A stretch of 64,000 nucleotides of DNA from Bombus terrestris (Eukaryota > Arthropoda > Insecta > Hymenoptera > Apidae): the NCBI RefSeq assembly GCF_910591885.1, contig NC_063273.1, positions 2,542,001 through 2,606,000 on the forward strand, in the 5' to 3' direction. This document shows positions 24,601 through 36,705 of the stretch, piece after piece (positions within the stretch are counted from its first letter, which is position 1; every line of letters begins with the position of its first letter). The translations under genes were made by a program, and so were the position numbers. A model generated the notes under the pieces. That model saw only the letters and a list, made by a program, of their open reading frames with translations. It ran no database searches and was not told the origin of the DNA.

Positions 24601-26000
24601 ATAGCCATAGAGAAAGCTTCGAAAGATCCCTAGACATCTCTAGCACCCCGTGTCGATCTCGTTGAATTTGCGTTTACCGACGTGACTGCATTCGGAGCGT
24701 AGTTTCGGCAAATTGACTGCAGGATCGCTTTGAGTAAATACGAAACACGGCAGTGGTCGGTCCACGATGCGCGGTTACACTCGAGCGTCTTTCCGAGGGT
24801 AAACTCTACCCCTGTTTTCCTTTCGAGACGCAACCCCGAGGAGGGTAGGAGAGCTCGAAGGACCGACTATGCCGGCGACGAAGATGCGGGGCAGTCTGGT
24901 GTGAAAACGAGTTCATTGGTTATATATTTCCCAGGGCGTCGGGGCGTTAAAGTGTTGAAATTTCATTAAGGGTCTAATGAAGCACACCGCGTAAGGTCTC
25001 CCCGTCTCTCTCACTCGGACACTCAGCCAGTCTCCGCCGTGCTGGATGTTTGTTCGAGGGTGGATGGCCCTTAGAGATGCGTAAGCGAATTTACATGCTT
25101 CAGGGTGGTTCTTCTGTACGCCGTCACTTGGAAGATCGGAGCCTGTGCTCGGGGTTTTCAGCCAGAACGTCCTTTTCGCCCGGCGGAGAAGAGAAAGAGA
25201 CCCTATTCATCCGTTTCATTAACTTTCCGTCATTAACATATTCTCAAAATAACGATCTAAGATGTACTGCCGCTCTAATTACACTTCCAGAAGTTTTTGT
25301 ATTCAGCTTTACGCGCCGTTGCCCGTCTAAAGGCCGGTGTCGTGAAGCCGCGCGCGCCGAATCAACGACGCTCGGCGCTGTTTTCTGGACGGCCGACGAC
25401 GCGCCGGAATTAGTCGACTTAGCGGTGTTCTAAGCGCCTCCCAACTGTCGTCGGTGCTCAACCCCATAACCTCTCACGTATCCGAGTGGGGGAGGGTAGA
25501 TCGAGGAAAAATGGAAATTTAATTTCACCGTGTTAACGCGTCGCGGACGAAGCGGCGCGAACGGGGTAACTTAAGAACACCGCTTGACAAGTTGCGCGTT
25601 GAGCGAAAGAATACCGATTTCAACGCTAATGAACATTAATTGCTGCGAGACGTGAATAAGATTGTAACATAGCAATCGTAGTAAATAAACTGCATTCCCC
25701 TTTTCAGACTTGTTCCCGCGGTGGAACACGTTGTCGAGTGTTTTCTTGACTCCGCGACCTCTATTTTGTTTAACAATAATTCCTACAATTTCCAGTTTCC
25801 GCACGGTGTTCCGCCGCTGCCGCCGCCGTTTTCGTCGAGCCTGTATTTAAATCGCGCCAGTTTCCACAATCGTCCACATTAGTTTACGCATTGGTAAAAG
25901 AATAATGCAACTACGAGCGCTACGAGAGATGCCAACGCGGTGCTACACGGATATTTTTGAACGGAGAACGGAAACGCTTAATTAAAACGGATCTGTTTCT
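24601..26000. promoter_or_regulatory. CpG-rich island with homeodomain-type sites, possible promoter or enhancer
   Basis: Over about 1.4 kb the sequence is much richer in GC and CpG than either flank, with CG-dense cores at about 25310-25430 and 25545-25570. Embedded in it are TAAT/ATTA motifs: the TTCATTA/TAATGAA inverted pair at 24962-24981, CATTAAC and CTAATTA near 25220-25280, and CTAATGAACATTAATTG at about 25625-25642. TTAATTAA lies near 25979. Such clusters are typical of developmental enhancers. An initiator-like ACTCAGCCAGT at about 25020 could mark a start site. The 127-codon plus-strand frame at 25050-25433 shows no known domain and its openness is expected in CpG-rich DNA, so I do not call it. 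Confidence 0.35.
24962..24981. promoter_or_regulatory. Inverted pair of homeodomain core sites
   Basis: TTCATTA at 24962-24968 and its exact inverse complement TAATGAA at 24975-24981 are separated by six bases. The ATTA/TAAT core is the generic homeodomain recognition site (established), so two facing sites could accept a dimer. Function is inferred. Confidence 0.3.
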
Positions 26001-26351
26001 GTGGCTTTTTTACACAGAGATTTATTACCATTGTCGAATCGTTTTCCTTGTTACCGATGTTGATGTAAGAAAGGTCTGATACGAGAAGAGGTGAATTTAA
26101 TTTTATTGTTCTCACGCTGCGTATAGCGGAATAGGTTTGCGCGACGATCGTTAGACTCGACTCGTTAGTTGTACTAATATCGCGATAGATTTCCTTTGCT
26201 ACTCTTTGTACGAGCTTTCTTCTATGTGTGCGATATTTGTCAAATTTATAGGTTCATTCTTCCATCTTACGTAGATATGGAAATATTATCGTTTCCGAGT
26301 TTTCACGTTTGTGTTTCAAGATTCAATTACATTTTGTATAATTTTGCATAA

Positions 26352-26531
26352 GTAGGTCGTCCGAAAAGTTTCTTTCGTTTTATAAGGAAATAATGGATAC
26401 ACAACATTTTTCGTTTTACATTATTTTGATTGTGATTACAGCGTTCGACGGATTAGGTTTCATGTTTGTATAAGGATGCGTTGTTGTAAAACACGTGTCT
26501 GTAAAAGAAAGACACTTTTTGGATAACCTAA
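26352..26531. mobile_element. Diverged mariner-type MITE (about 180 bp)
   Basis: The left end, GTAGGTCGTCCGAAAAGTTT followed by CTTTCGTTTTATAAGGAAAT, is nearly identical to the left arm of the element at 11058. The right end, read on the opposite strand, begins TTAGGTTATCCAAAAAGTGT. The interior has diverged, so the palindrome is much weaker than in the first copy. A TA follows the right end, and a TA lies two bases left of the left end. It has no coding capacity. Confidence 0.75.
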
Positions 26532-28900
26532 TATAAAAAATCGTTCAAAAAATAGAGAATATCATAGACAAACATAAATCTCTTTAAACTTACCAAGTGA
26601 ACATTTAAAGCGGATTTTCTAAAAGATAGAGCCTCGTATGAAAAAATGTTATTCTTTGCTATCGACTTATCGTTACATATTAAAAATGAAGGCTCTGTTC
26701 GGTGGATATTTTACATTAGTATTGATTTTGTTGAATATATTATACTTTTTATACATTCGTAAAGAAATTAATGCAATTACCGATTTCCAGAAAACAGGAA
26801 CAGTTATTTTATCAATTTGCATTTTTGCGCGACTAAATCTTAAAGTTAAATTGTTCGTTTATCATTAAATCGATATAATGAACTTGTACTTTAAATGAAA
26901 AACCCTTGCCACATGATTCTGTAAATCCTACACTAATCTTCTTTCATAAAAATATTATCAAATAATTATATGTATTCGTAATATCGTTATCGTTTTATTT
27001 GACAACACAGGTTGATTACATTTAATTGCCTAAAGTAGAATACCAATAAGCCAAAATTTTCGAGTGCTTTACGACTGAATTCCACCCTAGTGGAGAGGTT
27101 AACGGGCTACCTGCCGTGTTTAATGATTTTTTACTAATACATCTATTTTCAATTTACAAGAGGAGAAGCCAGAAACATATTTACTGAACTGTTCGAGCTC
27201 ATAAATCTGTCATGACGTCCTCGTTTTTTTTTTCTTTAATGTTTTTCCAATTTCTAAATTTCGCCTGTTAATAAAAATTATTTTTCTTCGTAAAAGTTAT
27301 TTCTTGTTTTCAATGTTGTTAAATATCAGACATAGACATTCTAGAGACATATCAACGAATTGGTTATTAAATTTCTCAGACAACGCTATATATTTTTTTC
27401 TTCTTATCGATAATTCCTTTAATTAATTAATTAATTAATTTAAGATTCGTTTAATACGCATTCAACTACACACTGAGGTATATGTACGACATATGGTACG
27501 ACATTTATTTATATTATCCACGCATTTACACGTTTTTGAATACAATAATCACAGCTTTAATTAATCTTTCTCTTCCCCTTGTTTATCTTCTTTTCTCTTT
27601 CATCCTTTTTGTATTCTTTCTTGCGTGCTTGTATCCTTTTTGTGTCTACTTCCGCAATTAAACTAATTTGACAGTACGATAATGTTATACAGCAAGTGTC
27701 AATTAATTGCTTCGTGAATGTGTTGGAACATTTATTTAAATTGCGAATCAATTTTGAACGTTTCGTATCTATGTGTAATAGTAAAGGAAATATGAATGTT
27801 TTGTTGGAATAGCCTTTATAATTGAATTTCGATGTATGTATAACAGAATTACCTTTTCTAATCGAAAACGTTACCAGTGCTGCGCAAGTAATCTCAATTG
27901 TAAATATTAATATTTCCTAAACGAACATTTATGTTTCGTAATATGAAAGAATTTTTCGAATACCTGTGTTGAACGCATTATTTATACGTGTTGTAATGCC
28001 TCGGTTGTAACGTTTCAAAATTTCCATCGCGTATTTTGATTTAACTCGATGTTTCCATAAGGAAATAAACACGAAGGTAAATACCAAACTATGTTCTGTC
28101 GTGTGCGATGTCATCTTTATCGTCGTTTTAAGATCTTTAGAGATTTAACAATCCTTGGCGACTCCTAATGGAATATCACCACTTATCTCTGATATTTGTC
28201 TCGTGTATTCGTAGTTTGCCAAATTTGTCCCGGTGCTACATGCAAACTACTATCAACAATTATTCTCGTCAGAATTAAATATAATTTTTCTGTATCCTTT
28301 TAAAATGCCGTTATATCCTTCTATTATCTTTTATGTCAAACAAATTCAACATGACTTGTACCCTAAATTATCTTTCCCGTTCTCCGACTATTTAAATTTA
28401 ACGATGAAAGGAACGAACCGTATTAACGATTGCAGCCGATGATATGGTGATTCGGTACTTTTACGACAGAATAGCGTGTATGAATAGAGAAAATTTGTTA
28501 ACGCTAGAAATACCAGAATTTCTTTTTTTAATATTCTCTTTACTTTCCCTTTTATCTTTATACTCGAAAAGAACGATTCGAAGGACAATTTGCAAATAAA
28601 ATAGATAACTAAATACGACCTTTTCTTCTTTGAGTGAAAGATTACAAATATTTACATTTATTAGTTGATATAATGAATATTTTGATAAATGGCGTAATAA
28701 AAGGTAAGAAATAAAATATAAACAACTGTCGGAATAACGTAATCAAACCTCCTAATGTGGAAAGTTGAATGGTTGACGGGATTGAATGAAGGGCAACGGA
28801 TTTATACCGCATGATGTATTTTTTTATTAAGTTTATTTTATATATCGACAACAACACGTCATACATTAGAAAACAGAAGGTTTCTTGAAGCAAACTCGAA
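26532..28900. other. AT-rich non-coding DNA, no gene seen
   Basis: No recognisable coding or RNA gene. A perfect (TTAA)n tract lies at about 27419-27442. An AATAAA hexamer on the minus strand lies at about 28655-28662, near the left edge of the T-rich domain, and could serve as a poly(A) signal for a very long minus-strand transcript; this is speculative. Confidence 0.5.
27419..27442. repeat. (TTAA)n microsatellite
   Basis: Five to six perfect tandem copies of AATT/TTAA are seen at the start of the 27421 line. Confidence 0.9.
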
Positions 28901-29169
28901 TGAAAAGTTTTGTGGAACAATCCGAGAGACACTATGTGAGTGTGCCGCGCCATCATCTATGGAGTCGTATATATATAATATTGCGTGTCCCTGTGTCAGT
29001 ATATTTCCATGTGGATGCACTTGTGGGTGTTTGTCTCCGCAAATATGTGTACGTGTATATATATATGTGTATGTCCCTGTAGGTGTATGTAGGTTGCATG
29101 TACTTCCAAGTGTTATGAATGCGTGTGTCTCTGTGTACTACGATACTCTTGTGTCTCCTCTCTCGATTT

Positions 29170-29340
29170 CTTTCTTTCGCTCGTTCGCTCTTCTTCCTCA
29201 CGACCTTTCTCTCCTATCTTTTTTTCCCTTCCTTTCATTCTATCGCTCTCTGTCACCCGGTTTCACTTCCTTCTTGTCACAATTTCTCACGTTCTCGCAT
29301 TTCGTACACTCTTGCCACTCTCTTTCGCCGATGGTAAAAC
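29170..29340. repeat. Pyrimidine-rich low-complexity tract
   Basis: C and T make up most of the plus strand, with irregular TCTTTC, TTCCTT and CTCTC runs and no fixed period. Confidence 0.6.
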
Positions 29341-30024
29341 GTTCTACTAACCCTTTCAGGAGAAATCCAGTTTCTTGCTTTCGACGAATTTCCAAGACGC
29401 GGCGAATTTTCTCGATGAAAAGACGGGGCGCATGGAAATTCGGAAAAACGTATGGAAGAACTCAAACAGGACACGTGACGATCGAATAGGAAGCACGATG
29501 TCGAACGAGATTCGTCCGGTTTTTCAGATGCATCTCGTTCGAATCGACGTTCTTTCGCGTTCAATTTCTCTTTTCGCTGATCATCGTTTTATCAATTCCT
29601 TCGTTCTTACAGCCTTTCTCCCGATCTTCGTTCTCTGTCTCGCAGTCATTCGATCTCACTCGCTCCCTTCATTGTCTCTTTTGTCGTGAATCGTCATTGA
29701 AAATGCCTCACGGTAACGTCGTGAGGAGAAAAACGGTAAAAGAAAAGACATTTACTGTAGTTCACATATCGTATACGTCGAATGGTAAATTGCGATATAA
29801 TTGCGTGGAGAAATAGGCGGCGCTCGTCGACTTTGGAAAATGAAAAACGGGCAATAAGAGAGGGTACGGTCGCGTGCATCGGCGAACATAATTTTCCCGA
29901 GAGTAAACGAAAGAAGAGACTCGGTAACATACGAGGCGCCCTCCACGATTCAGTCAGCCGCGCGCAGAATTTCGCACGATTTCCGTTCTGCCATATTTTT
30001 GGTTCTTCTATCTATTTACCTACC

Positions 30025-30092
30025 TATATATATATATATAATATATTTATATATTTATATATATATTATTTCGTTTCTTTTTTTTTTTTTTT
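30025..30092. repeat. TA microsatellite followed by a T tract
   Basis: An alternating TA tract with ATTTA interruptions leads into a run of about sixteen T at 30077-30092. Confidence 0.8.
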
Positions 30093-30281
30093 TACTTCAA
30101 AAAGCGGCAGTGCATCGTCGTCGAATTCACTCCTCGGGCTAAGAGAAGGGAGGGCGATCGTTTTCCTTCTTTACCTTTTTTTTTTGTTGTTCGTTACTTG
30201 TATTACTTCTTCATTCACCTTCGTTTCGCGACGAGACAGCCAAAAATCCAAAAAATACACTCTCTGATTTTCTCCATGAAA

Positions 30282-30345
30282 TTCCTCCTCCTTCTCCTCT
30301 CTCTCTCTCTCTTTCTCTCTCTTTCTCTCACTCTCTTTCTCTCTC
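30282..30345. repeat. (CT)n microsatellite
   Basis: Almost uninterrupted CT dinucleotides with occasional TTT insertions. Confidence 0.9.
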
Positions 30346-30718
30346 GCTTTCGTTTTCTTCTCTCTATCCTTGCTTCTTTTACCCACCCTCTCACTCATTC
30401 TCTCTTTTAAACTCACTAAACTCTTGTTCTTTCTCTTTTTCTCCCATTGTTTTCTGTTTTCTGTGGTATCGTGACACATCGTAGGAACGTACGGGGCTCT
30501 CGATCGGCGATCGTACGCGCGGCGGTATTGAAACGTCGAAGAAGACGCGAAATTTTGACTCCCTGTGCCGAAAGTGATGTGCGTTGTGTACGTGTCCCTT
30601 AAACTCTACCACGTTTCACACTTCCGTATTTCTGCGTCTCGACCCCCCCAACCCCCCTCCCCGTCTAACCCTTCAGTTTTCTGTCTTATTCTTCGTTTTT
30701 CTATACAGCGCCAAAGAT

Positions 30719-30753
30719 ATACATACATACATACATACTTACATACATATATA
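30719..30753. repeat. (ATAC)n microsatellite
   Basis: About seven copies of ATAC with one substitution, ending in a short TA run. Confidence 0.9.
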
Positions 30754-30926
30754 TGAGGAAAACTAGCCACGTGCCGCGATTTCAGCGATGCAACCGTCCG
30801 CGCCTCCTCTTGCAATAATTTATGTACAATTTTACAACCTACGACGCCGCCGACGATATAATTTTTTTATTTTCTTATAGTTCGCCTTTAAATACACGAA
30901 TAGGACCTAGACATCGTTAATTTTTT

Positions 30927-30957
30927 CATTATCATCATCATCATCATCATCATCATC
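30927..30957. repeat. (CAT)n microsatellite
   Basis: Nine to ten tandem CAT/ATC units with one early interruption. Confidence 0.9.
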
Positions 30958-32002
30958 TTTACACTATACTAACGAAATCTAAACGTTCAATTTTCATTTT
31001 CACCACACTAGGAATAATAAATTTTGCCGTATCGTTAGTATACCTTTATAGAAATATGCTTACAAAAATAGAATTTCGCGAGGCGCGGAAAGTGCGTCGC
31101 TGCCGGGCGCGGGCGAGTTCATTAGGAATTTTTTCGCTCTTTGTTTCGTATCTTTTTCTTTCCTTTTCTTTTTTTTCTTTTTTTTCTTCTTTTTCGTTTT
31201 TTCGCGTCGCTCGCGTTTTCTTCGTCTTTTTTTTTCTCTGTTTTATCTTCGTTTGTTTCTCCTATTTTTGGTTTATTTAGCATGTCCGAACGATTCCGAA
31301 AGAAAGTAGCAGCCCCGTGACACGGCGTGATCCCCCTGCCTTTGTTTTTTTAACGCATGTCGCCGAAAAAAACGTTAACGCTACGCCGGTTTGCGGAATT
31401 TTTCATTTCCTTCTTCGTCGTCTCGTTCCCGTTCCCGTTCCCCGATGTTTGCCCCGTGATGGGAAAACCGTGAAACGCCGTCTACCAGCTCCGACGCCCA
31501 CCGTCGCGCCGATCGCCGTTCGTTCTATTTACCCCCGTGCAAGTAATTTAGCGTATGAGAATTTTCTTCCTCGTTAATTTCTATACATATATTCTTTCGC
31601 ACATGCAGACAGTCTCGTACATCGCATTCTTTCATCGTTTCTACTTTTACGCGGTTCTCACTTATCGCGCCGCAAAGTCTCGTTCTCGCTTCGTTCGCCC
31701 TTTCGCTCGTCTTGCATCATTACCCAGCTATCAATCGCTCGAACTCGATTCTCCGGCGTACTCGCTGCGTTCATCCCGTTTGTCCGGCTCTCAAACGCAT
31801 TCGCACGATTCGCAGTCACGCGGTCCAGTTATCCCACCTTGTAAACGCACCAGTCGTTTTCATCTATATCTTTCTGTCATTCTCCTCTGATCTCATCTCA
31901 TCTTTTCTGTAGAGTTTTCCCAAGAACGTACATAGGTATATATGTGTCTCAAAATTGTGAACAACTGAGTCGGTTTTCGCTGTCGTTTACAATGTACGTA
32001 CA

Positions 32003-32004
<2 letters not shown>

Positions 32005-32049
<45 letters not shown>
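32005..32049. repeat. (AAT)n microsatellite
   Basis: About fourteen perfect ATA/AAT units followed by imperfect GATAATGA-type continuation to about 32135. Confidence 0.95.
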
Positions 32050-32056
<7 letters not shown>

Positions 32057-32434
32057 CAATCAGAATACCATTAATCGCCGTAGTAATAATAATCATAATG
32101 ATAACCATAAGAATAATGATAATTATAATAACGGTTACAATCGTCGCACTTCCATGTGTTCAATTTTCTTTTTCTCGTTTGCTTCTTGCTTTTTTTCCTC
32201 ACGGATAGATCAATGATAAGAAACGAACATTATCAAGGGGGTAGGACGAATAACACCGTTTCCCGTGGAAACGGTTTACAATTTCTTTATCTTTCTTTGT
32301 TTTTCGTGTGTTACATTCGCGATAATGACAAGTGACGGGTGATTGACAATCGTAAATCGCAATAATAATAATAATAGTAATCGTAATGATAATCGTTATA
32401 AAGATGCAATTTGTAATTCCTTTTTTCATCATTT

Positions 32435-32462
32435 GCTCTCTCTCTCTCTCTCTTTTTTTTTA
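32435..32462. repeat. (CT)n tract followed by T run
   Basis: A perfect CT run of about nine units is followed by about nine T. Confidence 0.85.
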
Positions 32463-33078
32463 TGTTTTCGTATGCACAATAACCTCTTTTTGTCCTCTCT
32501 TATTTCTTTGTTTCTTTTTGTTTTCTCTTTAAATCATCCACGTGCACAATCTCTCACGCGCGCTCCTAAACTTCAAGTTAACATCATCATTTAGACTCGT
32601 CATTACAATATTACATTATTAGATTACATTATATCATAATACGCTAGCGTTTATTCAATAAATTTTACATACTTTGATACGCAGTATGATGGTTTCAAAA
32701 ACGGTCATTGGCCAACCAAATTTTGTTCACACATCAATACACCTACGCTCAGTAGTCGAAGTAATTTGTACTTGTAGCCATATATTATAAATATTTTTTA
32801 ATAGTTCGGCCTCTATTTCGCCTTCGCTAAGTAGTTTCATTTTTGTTCATTTCACAACTTTTCTTGTCTCCCTTGTCCCATTCGGTCGCCAGTATTTTCG
32901 AGGCCCTACACATTTTTTTTTTCCTTTTGATACGAATATTTAAATATTACTTTACCACCATTTTTTCTCTGTTCCTACCGTTTTCGCTCGCATTCTCTCG
33001 TTACCTCGTGCTCGTATTTTTCGTCTAGCTTTTCTTCTCGCATGCACACCGTAATTTCGCTCTTTGTCGCCCATTTTC

Positions 33079-33117
33079 TCACTCACTCTCTCTCTCTCTC
33101 ATTCTCTCTCTCTCTTG
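33079..33117. repeat. (CT)n microsatellite
   Basis: CT dinucleotides with single interruptions. Confidence 0.85.
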
Positions 33118-34491
33118 TTCTCACGCTATCGCTCGGCATTCCTTGTGTCCAACATTTTTTTTACAAAAACACGACAACCATACGCCTTCGTCTTCGTCGT
33201 TCTTCCGTCGTCTATCAATTCTCCTACACTCCATTTCGTTCGCGTTTTTTTCCCCTCCTCTCATATTTGTTCGTTAAGCTTAAACCTTAAATAGTATCGA
33301 GATATCGTTGCCAAAAATATATAAAAAACCCATAATCGACATTTTTTTCGAAATCGAAACAAGCCTGCTCCGGTCGAAATAGGCAAGGACGCCGAATCGC
33401 GTGATCTCGGAAACGATATTTTTCTTTTCTTTGCTCTCTAAACATTTTTATATTTTACTAGTCGCGTTTTGTCTCTACTTTTTTCTCTCTCCTTTTATTT
33501 TTTTCTCTCTTTCTTTTATTATCATTATTATTACTTTGCTTTCTTTCGTCTGCCTCGAGTTTAGCCGAAATCCTCCGAAAATATATGTATATACCTCTCT
33601 TTTTTTCTCTCTTTTAGTCGCTTCCTTCGGGCGTACCTTTATCTATGTATTCTCTTTAATCCACTTTTCGAGCCAGGAAGAAGAAGGAAACTAATTTCGG
33701 TCATCGAACGCGGCACGGAGAAAAATATTTACAAGCAAATTATTCGCAATTAATTCGCGAAATGTATACGATCGATCTCTCCTACACACTTGGTCGTCGA
33801 TATTTTCCTCCGTGCGTCTGGTATCCGGCGCCCATGAAATTTCGAGCTCGCATCGAGATCGGGGCTCGGTCACTGGGCGACCGAATCACCCCCATGAAAT
33901 CTACGATAAATTTTGTTCCTTTTCCCTTTCTCTCTCGCTTTCTCTCCTTCCCTTACCTTTTTTTTCTGTTTTTCTTTTTTTTTTTTTTCGTTAACATTTT
34001 CACTCTCATACATATAATCCACGTATGCTAAAAGCCCCATTCACACGCGTTTGTCGAAATCCGCGCACGCACTCCACACGAGTTTACACACTCGTAGTTT
34101 ACGCATTTCACTTCATACAACATTCGCCGTGTGCGTTTCGCGCAACGGGTTGGCTTCGAAACTTGTCGTCGTTCCTTATAATAGGTCTTCCGTTATTTTT
34201 CTCTTTCACTCGCTTTTTCTTTCCCTCTTTCTCCGTTCCTTTTTTTTTTACAATAATTTTTTTTTTTTTTTAGAACACCCTAAAAACCACGAGAGCATAA
34301 GGTAAAATTTGTATCTGTTTCTTTTTTCGACCACTTCACGATTTCGTATTATACACCTAAAGTTACTTGCACCCGTTACGGACGGGGCCGCCGGTGACCA
34401 AGCCGCCAATCGCGATTCTAGCATGCAACCTTTGCTGGCGTTTTGTCTTTTCTTTTTTTCTTTTTATCATATTTTTCTTGTTTCGTTTTTT

Positions 34492-34539
34492 TTGTTGTTC
34501 TTGTTGTTGATGTTGTTGTTTTTGTTGTTGTTGTTGTTC
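34492..34539. repeat. (TTG)n microsatellite
   Basis: About fifteen TTG units with three substitutions. On the minus strand it reads CAA, so an overlapping frame yields a polyglutamine stretch, which I regard as incidental. Confidence 0.9.
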
Positions 34540-36560
34540 ACACGCATACATTCACACTCCTACGTTCTTTCGCAATGTTACGTTAATTCTTATCACACTC
34601 ATGCTTCCGATCGCATACTGTGCACGCGTTCTCTCTTTCGTACCTATCGCTCTGCCATTTTTACATCCTCTTTCTCTCGCGCCGTTTTTCTTTCTTGTTT
34701 TCGGTTTCGAATTTTTATATCGTTTACATATTATCGCGATTCCTCGCTACGAATCTGCCGCCCCATATATTTTCCTTTTTGTTTCGCATCGTTTTCATTT
34801 TGTTTGCCTGTTAGTTTGTTTCGTTAAGTTTTCCGTGTCGTTACGACTTTTTGTTTCGCTTTCGTTTTCGTATTTTTGCCGCATCGGACTTTTCATCGAA
34901 ACGCAACCGCGACCATTTTGTTTTCTTGCTGAATCCATTTTCTTTCGTTTTTCTCTTTTTCTTTTTGCTTTTTATAAAAATGTACACTTACTACGCTTAA
35001 ATTCTCGTCAATTGTTCAATTTTTCTTCTTCTCGTTTAAAGATACAACAACATACTATACGTATATGGCTCTACAGATGTTCGCTTGCACTGCAACTCAA
35101 ATGTGTGTCATGAAGGTCTCATGGTCCGTGAGTGGCGACGCAGACAGACATATCGATCGATCCGGTTTCCTTCGTTCGCGACGTTTTAGGCCCATTCGTT
35201 CACCGTTTCGCGTTTCTCTTTGTCCCCTCGCATATCTTCGACGCGTTTTCGTTTCTTCTCCTTCGTTTTCCGTCCCGGATGGTAAGGACGGATCGTATAC
35301 ATCGATCGATTCGATCGATCTGCTCGCGACCAACGGACCCTGAGTGCGGATTTAGTGTTTATTATTATTAACTTTTTTTATTTTCGGAAAATTAGGACTT
35401 TCCCGCGACTCGAGTCGCAATGCTACTCGAGCGCAACGGGAATTCAATGTTTAGAAACTCCTACCCGCGTTATGCTTCTGTCGGGGTACCCGCAAGCAAC
35501 ACGTCACCCCCGAGGAACGAGCAAAGAGAAGAACCCTCGCTCGTTCCTTTCTGCGATCGTGTTCGCGTTGATCGCAGTCGACGACGGATCTGATTGTTGT
35601 CATACTCCTTCCTCTTTTGATTTTCCTTTTCTCGCTTGATTATCTTTTTTTCCGGTTTACGCTTTTGGATACGAGTTTGAATGGAGCTCGATGGGCATAA
35701 CGGCCTAATGAGAAAATCAGGATGGTAATTTCCATGGTGTTTAAAACGCACAGGTCTGTTCGCGAATTCGTTTGCCAATTTGTAGTCACCTTGGATTTTC
35801 AAGCCGCGACGGCTTTTCTACCCATTTTCCTTCGAAACCCGAGAGACGTTTTCGTAAACCTTTTCGTTTATCATCGTGTTTATCAACGTTAATAATTCAC
35901 GCGTCGAGAATACTTTCCTCCTTTCTACAGTCTCGGCAAAGGATATTTTCTTGCCGGGTTAACTCACTTTGATCCGGTTTACGCGGCGACCTCTCGAATC
36001 TCGATTCCCGACCGATTATCCGCGTCGTTGCAAGCGGGCAGCCCCAGTCTCGTTTGACCATGGCGTGTTTGTTTTAACCCCCGTGTTGTGATACCAGGCG
36101 GTATACTGTATACAAATATCATTAAGTTTTACATTACAATATATCGGTCATTTTGCTTTTCTCGTTAAAGTTTATGTGGCATGTATATACGCATTGTATT
36201 CGTGGGAAATGAGAACCAGTCTTATGGCACCTGACTGTAGCGCAGGCATATTCTGTAACGTAAAAATATATACATCATCTGTGTGGTATGTATAGTGCTG
36301 CTCTGTAACTCAAGATTTTACATCCAGTTTATGCATCATTGTTAATCCTGTACAAAAACGTTTAGCTACGCTTGAGGCAGATTCAGCCCCTGTCGCGAAC
36401 CCTGAGCCGCGCGAATTCTCTCGCTCGTCACTCATCAACTATGGCATCGTGATTGATGCGCATGACGTACAGCAAGAGGAAACGTCACGGGATATGCGAT
36501 GCAGGCGGTGTTGTACTCTTTCGTCAAAGATTAAGAAAAAACAGGAGATTCGACCGCCTT

Positions 36561-36705
36561 CGTGTGCGTGTGCGTGTGTGTGTGTTTTCCCGTGTGTGTA
36601 TGTGTGTGTGTGTAAGTGTGTGTGTACGTCTGCGTGTGTTATATACACACACACAGTGTATGCGTTTGGATGTTTTCGTTTGTGTGCGCGTGTGTGTGGA
36701 TGTTC
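36561..36705. repeat. GT-rich tract, partly (GT)n
   Basis: Interrupted GT repeats, with one short inverted ACACACACA at about 36645-36654. Looser GT-rich sequence continues to about 37075. In the minus-sense transcript it would be a CA-rich tract. Confidence 0.85.

Noticed and set aside
25050..25433. 127-codon plus-strand frame in the CpG island
   Set aside because: No recognisable domain; stop codons are rare by chance in GC-rich DNA. Kept only as part of the regulatory-island call.
28959..29489. 176-codon plus-strand open frame
   Set aside because: It is composed of translated GT-rich and CT-rich simple sequence, with overlapping frames of similar length in other phases; no domain.
34309..34827. 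172-codon plus-strand open frame, F/L/S-rich
   Set aside because: It spans a TTG microsatellite and pyrimidine tracts; composition reflects low complexity, not protein constraint.
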